Part shown: piece after piece, positions 34,213-44,400 of the stretch
How the letters are laid out: each line of letters opens with the position of its first letter
Position numbering within the stretch: position 1 is the first letter of the stretch
Source of the DNA: Musa acuminata AAA Group
Taxonomy: Eukaryota; Streptophyta; Magnoliopsida; Zingiberales; Musaceae
DNA length: 64,000 nucleotides
Assembly: GCF_036884655.1 (NCBI RefSeq)
Contig: NC_088339.1
Span: 21,343,001 to 21,407,000 of the forward strand
Direction of reading: 5' to 3'
Made by a program: the position numbers and the translations under genes
Notes under the pieces: generated by a model
The model's input: only the letters and a program-made list of their open reading frames with translations
Database searches by the model: none
What the model was told of the DNA's origin: nothing

Positions 34213-35710
34213 TGTTGGGAAATCATTGGGGGCGACATCATATGCGCAGCGGAAGAACAAGAAAACAAAAATCCCCGATTCCCAAAAAGATGTTCGTCGT
34301 CGTGCGAAGATTGGTGCACAAAAATCCGCAAAACACAAAACTGCGTATAGAGATTGTGTTACCTAGGGAGATCGTATATCCCTGTTTCCTTGCAGATCCT
34401 TAGGAGAGGGTGAAGGAGGTCAAGCGTCCTCCTCTCTAGCGGTGATCCACACAGCAGGGTTGCGACGACGCTCCTCAAAACTCCAGGCCTACTCTTAGGT
34501 GGAGAGGGAGAGGAGAATAGGAAAGGCAAGCAAAGACTCTAGCCTATGAGGCTGTGAATCCCTCCTATTTATAGAGATCTCGTGTCAAACCCTAATGGGT
34601 CCTTCCCTAGTGGGTATTGGATCTGCATCCAATAAGACAAGGGCTCCGTCGGATATCTCATATCCGAACCTCTACTCATCGCAATGCCTACCATATGTGT
34701 GTGACCCTCTAGGCCCAATATCGAGCTGGCCGTGAGTCATACCTGTCAGAACTCCTTCTGATTGAGTGAATTATTATCTCTGTAATAATTCACTTGACTC
34801 ATCGACTACGGACGTATTAGGCCACTACGCCGTAGTCCCCAGACGATACAGGGGAATCCAATCCATTGGACCTGTTTGTCCTCAGTTACCATGTACCTAT
34901 AGTCCCTCATCCATCTAATATCCCAGAGACCGTATATCGAGCATGGTGCTGTCAGACCCATACGGTTTCTACTCGAGTCTCGCTCTAATCGGATTCTCCC
35001 GGAGAACTCTTTCTCTCTCAACCCGAATGACCCTGGCCAGGGATTTGTCTGAGCAAGAACATATGGGATATTCCTCTCATGACGCCGAGAGTGGATGATC
35101 CTCTATTGACACTCAATAGCCCTCGTAAGGTCGACTACCACTCCCAATGACCAGCTGTACTAGATCTGGGGACAGCCAAACCTATAAGTCTGGTATCAAA
35201 GAGTGGAGCACTCATATAGGACATCCTTGGTGTCTCAAGTCTAAGGACCAGATACACCACTAGGACTACGGAATCATTGTCTGACAATAAGGCATCATCA
35301 ACCATCCAGCATTCCGTAAGCGGATCAATTAGTGAACTCATTCTCCAATGAGCACCTGTACTGTATCCCTAGTGTCCCTACACGAGCAGCTATGAGACCA
35401 GCTGCATCCATCATATGGACGGGTATACAGCACACCAGTCTATCCGGTTATCACGATGTCCCTCTCGAGTAACCTATGACCGGGATTATTTAGGATATGT
35501 GTTTAAAGGTGAATCGATCTCATTATCATGATCTCATCACGATCCGATTCCCATTGCACAAATCCAAGGACATCACAATATATATATATATGCATTTATG
35601 CAATAGTTATAAAGTGATATACGCCAAAATATAATAAGCAAAAAGATTATGTATCAAGTCACACGTGCCATCACTCACGTGATTGGCTTGCTGGGCACCT
35701 ATGACTAGCA
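34213..35710 (-). repeat. 5' LTR of the second Copia
   Basis: 1498 bp with TG...CA ends. The TATA box is the complement of 34566-34573. It is slightly longer than the 3' LTR because of short insertions near 34520 and 35205. Confidence 0.93.
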
Positions 35711-36360
35711 TCCTCCTCATCCAGAACCGGGGCGGTATTATCGACGGCGCGCGCCGCCCACCGGAGCCCAAAATTCCAACCCTCCGGGTGACATACGTAG
35801 AAGAAACGCTCCTTCCACCCCTTGTTGCTGGAAGGAGCCCCGCTAACCCGGAAGCCCGGTCGGGCACATAGATAGTAACCCCCCGACCCCCTGGATAGAC
35901 GGAAGCAAGAGAGGAAAAGAGACCGGCTCGGGAGAATTTTAGCATAGTAGCATTCCCCTAGGAATGCCACCAGATAGCGCCAGGAATTTGGCGCCATCTG
36001 AGAGGGGGAGATACGCCACCACGAGACACAGGAGGTTATGACGGGGTGGAGCGGGAGGCGCAACCCGGCCTCGAAGGCGTCCAAGGTTAGGGCAAAGCCC
36101 CTATGTATAGGATCATACGCCCGCTGCCCCGGCTCGGGGGCAATAAGCGCGAATTCCGCTGGGATACCGTAACGATCCCGAAGGGAGCCAAGCAATGACT
36201 CGCTCACAGTTGAGTCGAGGTCGTGTGGCCACATTAGCGATTCAAGGGCCTTGACAGCTGTTTCCTCGGACGACGAGCGAGGACTCGTCGGCAATGCCCC
36301 CTCTCCAGCGATACCAGAAGCGAGAGGCGAGGAAGAAGAAGGCAGAGAAAGGGAAGCCAT
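35711..36360 (-). pseudogene. Opposite-strand Tat gene, 5' part (putative gypsy-type transposon domain)
   Basis: Encoded against the direction of gag-pol. It starts MASLSLPSSSSPLASG at 36360 and contains LRDRYGIPAEFALIAPEPGQ, then AFEAGLRLPLHPVITS, then RISPSQMAPNSWRYLVAF. This matches the conserved core of the plant 'putative gypsy type transposon' family (PF04195), which I know from antisense frames downstream of pol in Grande/Retand-like elements. The frame runs unbroken to the second Copia's target site, and the downstream piece at 27150 continues it in phase (DEE|ELQALRR). The molecular role of this protein family is unknown. The gene is split by 8.6 kb of Copia DNA and truncated at its far end, so this copy is dead. 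Confidence 0.75.
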
Positions 36361-36769
36361 CCTTACCAAGCCTTGGAAAGGAGGGAAGGGCAGCCGATGG
36401 GTATGAAACAAGGTCGCCAAAAGAGAGAGTTGAACAAATGTAGGTACCAGCGCGTGCAGGAAGCCGACGGTGCGCTATTTATAGCCTACATCCCGCCAAA
36501 ACAATGACCCTTCCTCTCCGGAAGTGCGCTGCGAGGACGCAAACGTCACCTCGCCATAAATATAGCTTGACATGGCAGCTAACGGCAGCGCGGTGCATAG
36601 TACGGAGGCGCTAATCATGTCAGCCTCGAAAGCCGGCGACTCCCATAAAGGGCGGCCCTTTGACCTTCCCCAGGAAAAAAACAACCTGGCCGCCCGCCCC
36701 CGCACGGTTGAACGATCAATCGCTGGCCAAAAACCAAGTACCTCCTCGGCCGCATAATGCCTGAAGCCA
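36361..36769. other. Upstream region of the opposite-strand Tat gene
   Basis: Non-coding Tat sequence between the start of the opposite-strand gene and the 65-bp array. The TATTTATA at 36475-36482 reads TATAAATA on the minus strand, about 115 bp before the ATG at 36360, so it is a plausible promoter TATA box for that gene. Confidence 0.55.
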
Positions 36770-37335
36770 CCTCGGTTGCACGCCGCCCGAGACCACACCT
36801 GCGCGGTCAGCCCGCTTGCGTTGTGCTCCTCGGCCCTCGGTTGCACGCCCCTCGAGACCACACCTGCGCGGTCAGCCCGTCTGCGTTGTGCTCCTCAACC
36901 CTCCGCTGCACGTCGCCCGAGACCACACTTGCGCGGTCAGCCCGCCTGCGTTGTGCTCCTCGGCCCTCGGCTGCACGCCCCCCGAGACCACACCTGCGCG
37001 GTCAGCCCGCCTGCGTTGTGCTCCTCGGCCCTCGGCTGCACGCCGCCCGAGACCACACTTGCGCGGTCAGCCCGCCTGCGTTGTGCTCCTCGGCCCTCGG
37101 CTGCACGCCCCCCGAGACCACACATGTGCGGTCAGCCCGCCTACGTTGTGCTCCTCGGCCCTCGGTTGCACGCCGCCCGAGACCACACCTGCGCGGTCAA
37201 CCTGCCTGCGTTGTGATCCCTCCACGCTCCCCGAGACCACACCTGCGCGGTCAGCCCGCCTGCGTTGTGCTCCTCGGCCCTCGGCTGCACGCCGCCCGAG
37301 ACCATGCTTATGCGGCCAGCCCACCTGAAGTAGGA
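36770..37335. repeat. 65-bp tandem repeat array, 9 copies, with two alternating variants
   Basis: The GAGACCACACCTGCGCGGTC core recurs at 65-bp steps (about 36790, 36855, 36920, 36985, 37050, 37115, 37180). One 54-bp step follows to 37234, then 65 again. Units alternate between CACGCCGCCCGA and CACGCCCCCCGA (or CCCCTCGA) just before the core, giving a two-unit, 130-bp higher-order period. Open frames in all plus phases here are a by-product of the repeat. Confidence 0.92.
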
Positions 37336-37386
37336 AGCCATGCATCGGACCCCCTGCATGCAAAAACCGACGCATAGCTCCTTTCA

Positions 37387-37398
37387 GGGGGGGGAATA
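37387..37398 (+). other. Polypurine tract of the Tat element
   Basis: [16 protein letters not shown] purine run directly before the 3' LTR, as expected for plus-strand priming. Confidence 0.85.
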
Positions 37399-38009
37399 TG
37401 ATAGGGGTAAAAACATATTTGACGTAACACACCAGATTTGACGTAATACACTACGACGTCAGCTACCCCTGGACGGCACACTGCCCCATGGAGCGAGCAT
37501 TAACACCAACATAATGTGCACCCACACCCACCATACCCAGACGACCTCATCGTCTGACCCCGCACGACCGGCCGAGGCAGGGGAAGGCGTCGATCGAAGC
37601 TCGCCATACCCTGCGGCAGCTCGGCCTTCCACGCAACGCCCACGACGACGACAGATGCCATCAGAAGTACGGCCCTGCCCCGGTAGGATAGCACATCAGG
37701 TAACATCAAACTCACCTATAAATACCCGCTAGCTCCCAACGAATAAGGGGGACAACTTCATCTGAAAACTCCTCTCCCAATCACTGACTTGATCGTCGGA
37801 GGGGTCGGGCCGAACCGCCGACTCGACCTTTGTGCAGGTACTCGACCGAAGCCGACCCTACCCGGCGTAGTGGACCTTTCCAGTCAAATCCCCCGCAATC
37901 GGCCGCCACAAGATCTCGAGAGGAGCCATGCCTGGTCCCAGCCATTCGGACCCCTGAACCAGCCGCGTCGACCCCGAGGTCACGACTAAAAAAGTTACTT
38001 ACTGTAACA
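37399..38009 (+). repeat. 3' LTR of the Tat element
   Basis: 611 bp, partner of 10735-11342, followed by the target duplicate TTAGT at 38010-38014. Its TATA box (37717-37724) points toward the mL53 gene, whose ATG is 436 bp past the LTR end. Confidence 0.93.
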
Positions 38010-38014
38010 TTAGT

Positions 38015-38444
38015 GGTACCCAAATAATAGAAGGTTAATAGCTTACCATTTAATATATCAAATTATATCATTCCATTGATAGATATAACAACTTAGTAAC
38101 AGAATAGGAGTTTTGAAAATTACATTGGACCCAAGTCCGACCAAGACACGACCTAACCTAAACCTGAAGGCCTCATGTCACCGGGTTCGCATTCAACAGA
38201 CCGCTTCCCGACCAGATGCAACCCCATCACCGCCTCAAATTCTTCCTCCTCCTCCTCCAGGGGAGAACTTCCTAATCTTCGGGGCCGCCGCCTCCTCCTC
38301 GGATACCGCGCCACGGCTGTGGCCCGACGATTTGCCTCTCTACTGGTAAAAGTGGCCTTAAGCGTACCACCGTTTACCGCGCTTCTCCTGCTCGCTTCGC
38401 TTCGTTCGATCTCTTCCTTACCTCTCCTGTTCAGCAGGAACAGG
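38015..38444 (+). promoter_or_regulatory. mL53 upstream and leader region
   Basis: Between the Tat 3' LTR and the mL53 start. The frame is open upstream of the ATG at 38445 for about 90 codons, with Ser/Arg-rich content. I read it as leader, because the conserved family start is MLKFLSKVR. A TATA element is not obvious. Confidence 0.45.
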
Positions 38445-41400
38445 ATGCTGAAGTTTCTGTCGAAGGTGCGGGTGGAGTACAACGCTCTGGACCCGCGGAA
38501 GGCGGCGTGCGTCGAGATCTTGGCGCAGTGCAATGCCCGTAAGGCTAAGGAATCCAACCCCTCCTGCCAGGTTGAGCTGCAGCGCCGCACCGACGACAGC
38601 CCCCCGCGGATCGCTGTGACCTACGTCAATGGCGTCGAGGAGATCATAGATGCCGCCGGTGTCCCCGCACAGGCCATCCGCCAGCGCATCTTCGACCGCG
38701 GTCAGCTCCTCGAGACCGAACAGATGTTCCGCGAAGCTGGCGAGCCGTGGCCCGTACTCATCCCCGAGGAGGAGATCCACCAATCCTTCCCCGGTACTAA
38801 GGTGCGTGTTTGCTTCGTTCTTTCTCTACTTTCTCGGCGAGGCATTTCTTCATACAGATCCCGTGCGACTTGTTGATGTTTCTGTTGTTTGTGCTGGTAT
38901 GTTTCCCTTCTTGGATGCCGATCTCAGTATTAGTTTCCTTTTCTTTCAACTGATTAGGCGTCGGTATTATACATTGAGTACTGATAATTCCATGAGTAAC
39001 AAAAGCTGGACAATCCTTTCAGATTTGAAGTCCAGTATACAGACATTGTTCCCTTTATTAGAGGACTTCTTTCTAGAGAGTTTGACTTCTAACGGAGCCA
39101 AGGAATTTACTTATCCAACTTTATTTGAGTTATTCATACCAGCATGCTCTGTCTAGTTAGCTGAAATAGCTTTAGTTATATTTAGATTCTTACAATTAAA
39201 TTGCAGATCGTACGTCCTGATCTATATGGGGATGTAGAATAATTCTATGACGATGGCAATTCACATCCTGTAAGTCCTTGTAGAATTGATAATTGCTTGT
39301 CAAAATCCCATGGTCTATCATTCCGAATGAATTATCGACCCCTTTATCAAGGAATTGGAAGACAGATTTTTGGGTGCCTCCCTTATCTCTAACCATTTAA
39401 AAGGTTGTCAATCCTTCTCATGTTGTTTATTGTTGTTGTCATGTTGTACCTTCTTCATCTTCAACATACCAATCAAATAAAGTACAATCTTATTTTTCAA
39501 GACCTCTCCTCATCTTCACCTGAGAGATTTACCACTTTGATTACTTCAGATGCTGGAAATCACCAAGTTTCACCATCTGTTGGGGGTGGAAAAGAACCTG
39601 TTGCCTATCATGATTTTTGTGTGGGTAGAGAATGATATAATATTTTTTTAAACATCATCTAGAATTGGGATAGGAGCAGGGGTGAGTTGTATCAATCCCA
39701 CCTCACCTGACCTCGATGCCATTGTTAGTCAGGATTCTATGTTCTCAAATATTAAAAAAAGCATTATAAAAATAGATTCTTGTAGTGACTCTAAAATATT
39801 AACAAATTGCAATTAATTGACACCCTGTCACGGACTTAGCTGGATTTGCCTAAGTCGTGCGGCACCCTTGCGTGTCCGTCCGCAAAGGTCAGCCTCCCCG
39901 AAGCCTCCCATTGTCCCTTAGGACCACCAAAAGAGAGAACGGGTTAGAGAGAATGCCTCAATCGGAATCCACAAGCAAACATCTCCGAAAAACACTTCAT
40001 AAACAATGCAAATTACAAACAGACTTTACAAGCTCTGAACAGTGGCACAACAAAGGGTAAAATAGTCCATTACAGACCGAGAATCTCTCGCACGTGTCCA
40101 CATGACACAACCTTTATTTACAAGCCTAAAGAGGCCACCAACCCAACTAAAATGGGACTATTAAGCCTTCGGCTGCCCCTCTATATGCTGTACAAGGCAT
40201 GAACATGCCAAAAGACACGGACATACATAAGCATTACATCAAACACCCTGTTTCGAAGTTTGTCCGTGACATTCTCCCCCACTTATTCCTTCGACGTCCT
40301 CGTTGAAGCCTTTGTCGACACTGCAACTCCTCGCCTTTGCTGAGTCTTCAATCTTCTGCTCCGGCTACAATGCGCCTCTTGGCTCCCAGCTGCTCTCTGC
40401 TGCTATTTTTGAGTAGTCGAACCTTTGATCCGCCATGCTGCTGCAACTCACCAATGACTTTGACTCTGGTGTGGGGTTGGCTGAGTTGTGTTGATCATTG
40501 TTGATTCCTGCGGATCCCCCAGATGAAGGAAAAGACCATCCTTACTGCGTCAGTCTCTCAAATTCCTCATGCTGCTTGAACTGGGTGGATGCTTGTTGGA
40601 GCTTTAACGAGCATCGTCTCGCAAACTTCTGAAGTTTTGGGTCTTTCCTCCACAAAATTTGCTCATTGACTCTTCTTTCACTTAGTTGTCACATCCAAGT
40701 AGGTTCGCATCACTTCCGCTTTCGATTGGCATTTCGTTAGGAAATGAAGCGGACAATCTACTCTCAGTAGCACTGATCACTGTTGGTGAGGATTTGACAA
40801 CTATTGTCTTCCATTATCTTCGAAGGGTCTTTGAACTTGTGCAGAGCTCCTCTGCTGGATAGATAAGAGAATTGGGGTACTCGGTTTCGCTCATTCTCTT
40901 AAGGATTGAGAAGGCAAAGGTTACTTGACTTCGCCTGCCTCCTCGAGGTTGTACTTCATGCATCGAGCTGGTTACTGGTCTTCGCCTGCTCTTTGCTCAC
41001 ACTTCTGAAGCACTTGAAGTGTTTGCACTCCTTGCGTTGAGTTAGCTACTGTGATTCACCTTCTCAATGCCATTGAACTTCTGGAATGCAGGAAGTTTTC
41101 ACCCCAACTTGGAGTAATTCTCTGATAGGTTTGGTCGCCTCTGGGATTATACCGTCTTCTCCATCAGCCCTGCCGCCTACTCCACTGAGTAGCAAAGGTA
41201 CAGCACCGCGTACTGCCTGCTTCGTTCCTTGGTTATGCACTCTTGCATGACCCGAAGTCCTTCACTTTCGGCTATCTTGATGAGAAGCACATTGACACCG
41301 GTCTTACGAAGTTCTTCGGCCTCTGCCCTTCAGCCTTGTCTCGGTACTTGGAGATTGCCTCTGCATTCTCCACCTCCTCGGCCCCTTTCACGACCAAGCG

Positions 41401-44400
41401 CTCTCCCTCCATGAGAGCAAGGGATCAATGACTTTCACAGAAGTCCCGCCTCTGCGGTACCATGGCGCTGCCATACCCATGGCCCTACTATCCGTCGCCT
41501 CACATCTGCATCCTTTTTCTTCACGATCAGTAGATATGTCTCTGTGGCACTCCTCTGAGTCCACTTCCATTCTAACTGATGCTTGATTTTGGGTAGCTAA
41601 GTCCCTCTAGACTCGTCGTCGCTTCCTCGCCCCTTTCGAACCCCCCTGCTTCAACACCTCTGTGTTCTCCAAGCAGTCTGTTTGGTCGATGGAGAGACAG
41701 ACTGCAACTCCCATGCATGGCCTCTGCCATCACGTTGTAGGGTTTGCACCAATTCTATTCTCCTTAGCTTCCTTGGTAGCAACGTTCGCTTACTCGGCCT
41801 TGTCCTCTGACTTGTCGGGCTCCCTTAAGCGAATATGAGCTCTGGAGTAGTCCAACTCTCCAGCTGCTTTGATCATACCTCTGCATGATCCAGTCCCTCC
41901 CATGGAACTCACTGGTACTTGCATTCGAACTTTTCCCTTGGTGGAACCCAGCCCCCATATGCTGATGACCAAGGTTTTCATCCGATGCAAAATTCGATGC
42001 ACGCACGGAAGATCCGCCTCTACGGTACCATGGCCTTCACTCCTTGAATCCATAGCCCTTCTTGCCGTCGTGTTGTTCACCGAAGTGGAGCTCCCAGTAG
42101 CTCCCGATCATACCTCCATATGATCTAGTCCCTCCCGGGACTCACTGGTACTTGCATTCGAACTTTTCCCTTGGTGGAACCCAGCCCCCATATGCTGATG
42201 ACCAAGGTTTTCATCCGATGCAAAATTCGATGCACGCACGGAAGACCCGCCTCTGCGGTACCATGGCCTTCACTCCTTGAATCCATAGCCCTTCTTGCTG
42301 TCGTGTTGTTCACCGAAGTGGAGCTCCCAGTAGCTCCCGATCATACCTCCATATGATCTAGTCCCTCCCGGGACTCACTGTCGTGTGTATCGCATTGCCA
42401 CGAACTGTTCCACCACGATCCGCTGCACCATGTCGCCTCCTGGTGACATCTCCATTGCATTCTGATCCTTGTGGAATAAACTCGAATTGTGAACTCTCCA
42501 TGTGTGGCCTCTGCCAATACATCGCAGGGTCTCCTCCACCTTCGATTTTGTTCGCTCCTTTGGCAATCGACCTTCATCCACCCACTCTTGGGTCACACCT
42601 AGATGAAGCACCGCTCTAGGACAGTCCGTCGCCTAGTAGCTCCCGAAGTCCACCGACTTCACTGTAATTTGTGCACCATTGTCTGGATCCTGGGCCTCTG
42701 CCCCTACCAGCACAATCTCCGCTGCGCACTGCTTCCTTCATGGCAACTTGAATGGCAACACTGTGGCATATTCTTCAAGAGTACCCGCCTCTGCGTCCTC
42801 TTGCCCCGTGCTAAGGCTTTTTGAATCCAACTTCGCCTCCGCAAATTGAGTCGCCTTAGTTCCTCCATCAAATGCTTCTCCGAGATAAGGTGCATGTGCC
42901 CCGAAGCTCCCTTCGTCTTTGGCACCATGCAAGATGAGTCCGCTCCGTCAGAATGAAGGACCCATGGAACAACATGATCCTACTCTTGCCTCTGCAAGAG
43001 TTCATGTCCTTGACCTCTGTCTAAGGAAAGCACTGTGCCTCTGCTCCACATTCCAACTTCTATGCTGGCTCCCTTCATGCGGCTTGAGTACTTCGCCAAG
43101 TTACACCCAAGTTGCTCCGCTCCTTGTTTTTGCATTGAGTCGATGGTGGCCCTCGCGCCCACCATTCCACGGGTCAGCCCTCCCTTGGGTCCGATCTCCA
43201 CATCGACTCCAAGTGTGCCTTCATTTAAGTTGCTTTGGGTCGCTCCCCCACTTGATCTCGCAATGCATCCACTAATGCATTCTCTCAAGCGAGATCATGC
43301 GACGACTCCTCGCCGCTTGCTCAGTCCATCGAGCTTCGTGGAGTTGTTGTTTGTTGAGGTACTCCTCCTCAACATGTGAGGTCCGTCTCACATGATTCTC
43401 CCTCTAGAGAGCCGGGACTTATCCCTCCTGGATAACTATCCCGTTGGAGCAACATCTCTCTTCGTTTCGGAGACCACCATCCCCTTGGACTACTCCGATC
43501 TGCTGAACAAACTGTGCATTGTTCTGCCTCCTGCAAACGCACTTGCTAGATTGCGACTCCCCGTCAATACAGTCCCCACTGCACCCCTCAAGGCCTAGCA
43601 ACATGCTGAACTCGTTGCACACTTCAGCCTCCTACGGACGTATCTTTCACATGCCGAAGAGAAAGTTTCAATGCTCCTTGGCACCGAGTTTCGGTCGCCT
43701 TGGGATGGCCACGAACATTCCATCGTCCGCATACAAGCCCATGCATGAGTACCAAATTCTTCGAGTTAGCAATTCCCCTCACCTCTGTGAGCTTTGCATA
43801 ACTCTTTTGGTCGTTGATTAACTCATTCCACCTTGGATGGTCTCGTCCTTTACCAAGCGCATCGCTTGTCTTGAGCACCATCAAGTATAGTTGTCAACGT
43901 TGAGCCGTAGCTCAAACTCAGCCATCCCAACCTTTGTGCGCTCCACATTCTTCCAAGCTTGCCTGTTCTCGTGGTGCCTCTTGCGCGAAGGGTTGGCCAT
44001 TCTTCTGAATGCCAATCTCAGATGCCCGCTTCTCTGAGCGACTCCTTTTCCCTACATCACCATGCCCGTTTTCCCCCAAACGGTCGCGCGTGTGCTGACT
44101 GCCCTCAACGCAGCCCTGCTAGGTCCCCCACGTTTGCATGCTAAGTGTTTCTATGAGTGCTTGTCCCGCTCTGATACCATCTGTCACGGACTTAGCTGGA
44201 TTTGCCTAAGTCGTGCGGCACCCTTGCGTGTCCGTCTGCAAAGGTCAGCCTCCCCGAAGCCTCCCATTGTCCCTTAGGACCATCAAAAGAGAGAACGGGT
44301 TAGAGAGAACGCCTCAATCGGAATCCACAAGCAAACATCTTCGAAAAACACTTCATAGACAATGCAAATTACAAACAGACTTTACAAGCTCTGAACAGTG

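Larger units (their letters stand above)
27151..35710 (-). mobile_element. Second Ty1/Copia retrotransposon nested in the Tat element
   Basis: Complete structure with a perfect 5-bp target duplication TCCTC (27146-27150 and 35711-35715). On the minus strand the 5' LTR is 34213-35710, then the tRNA-Met primer site TGGTATCAGAGCC (34199-34211), a long leader, and gag-protease-integrase (29993-32458). RT (29317-30033), RNase H (28730-29320), the purine-rich GTGGGAGAT and the 3' LTR (27151-28621) follow. It landed in the opposite-strand gene of the Tat element. The lineage within Copia is not assigned. Pol has two frame breaks. Confidence 0.94.
10735..38009 (+). mobile_element. Tat-type Ty3/Gypsy LTR retrotransposon, expanded by two nested Copia insertions
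   Basis: The two LTRs (10735-11342 and 37399-38009) both start TGATAGGGGTAAAAAC and end TTACTTACTGTAACA. They are flanked by the perfect 5-bp target duplication TTAGT (10730-10734 and 38010-38014). Between them come a primer-binding region, gag, protease, RT-RNase H, a second archaeal-type RNase H, integrase, an opposite-strand gene, a 65-bp tandem array and a polypurine tract, in the order expected for the Tat lineage. Two Copia elements (16902-26158 and 27151-35710) account for about 17.8 kb, leaving a native length near 9.5 kb. Every pol domain carries stops or frameshifts, so the element is not autonomous now. Confidence 0.93.

Noticed and set aside
33590..34403. Frames of 120-200 residues on both strands of the GC-rich Copia leader
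   Set aside because: Multi-phase openness with Ala/Arg/Pro-rich products and no recognised domain; the plus-strand one runs into the LTR.
36770..37335. CRISPR-like array
   Set aside because: Units are contiguous 65-bp tandem repeats without unique spacers, in plant nuclear retroelement DNA.
36757..37377. Three overlapping plus-strand frames of 146-206 residues in the 65-bp array
   Set aside because: They exist because a repeat without stops in a 65-bp period stays open in every phase; products are only repeated peptides.
10735..38009. Integrated plant pararetrovirus (badnavirus-like)
   Set aside because: Each reverse transcriptase belongs to an element with LTRs, a tRNA primer site, a polypurine tract and integrase. 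No movement or coat protein pattern was seen.
38175..38444. In-frame upstream extension of mL53 (about 90 residues)
   Set aside because: The family starts at MLKFLSKVR and the extension is Ser/Arg-rich low complexity; an additional targeting sequence cannot be excluded but is less likely than a leader.
40272..44181. Short frames inside the LARD-like element as genes
   Set aside because: Although some are shared with copy 2, they are under about 120 residues, broken differently in each copy and match no known domain.
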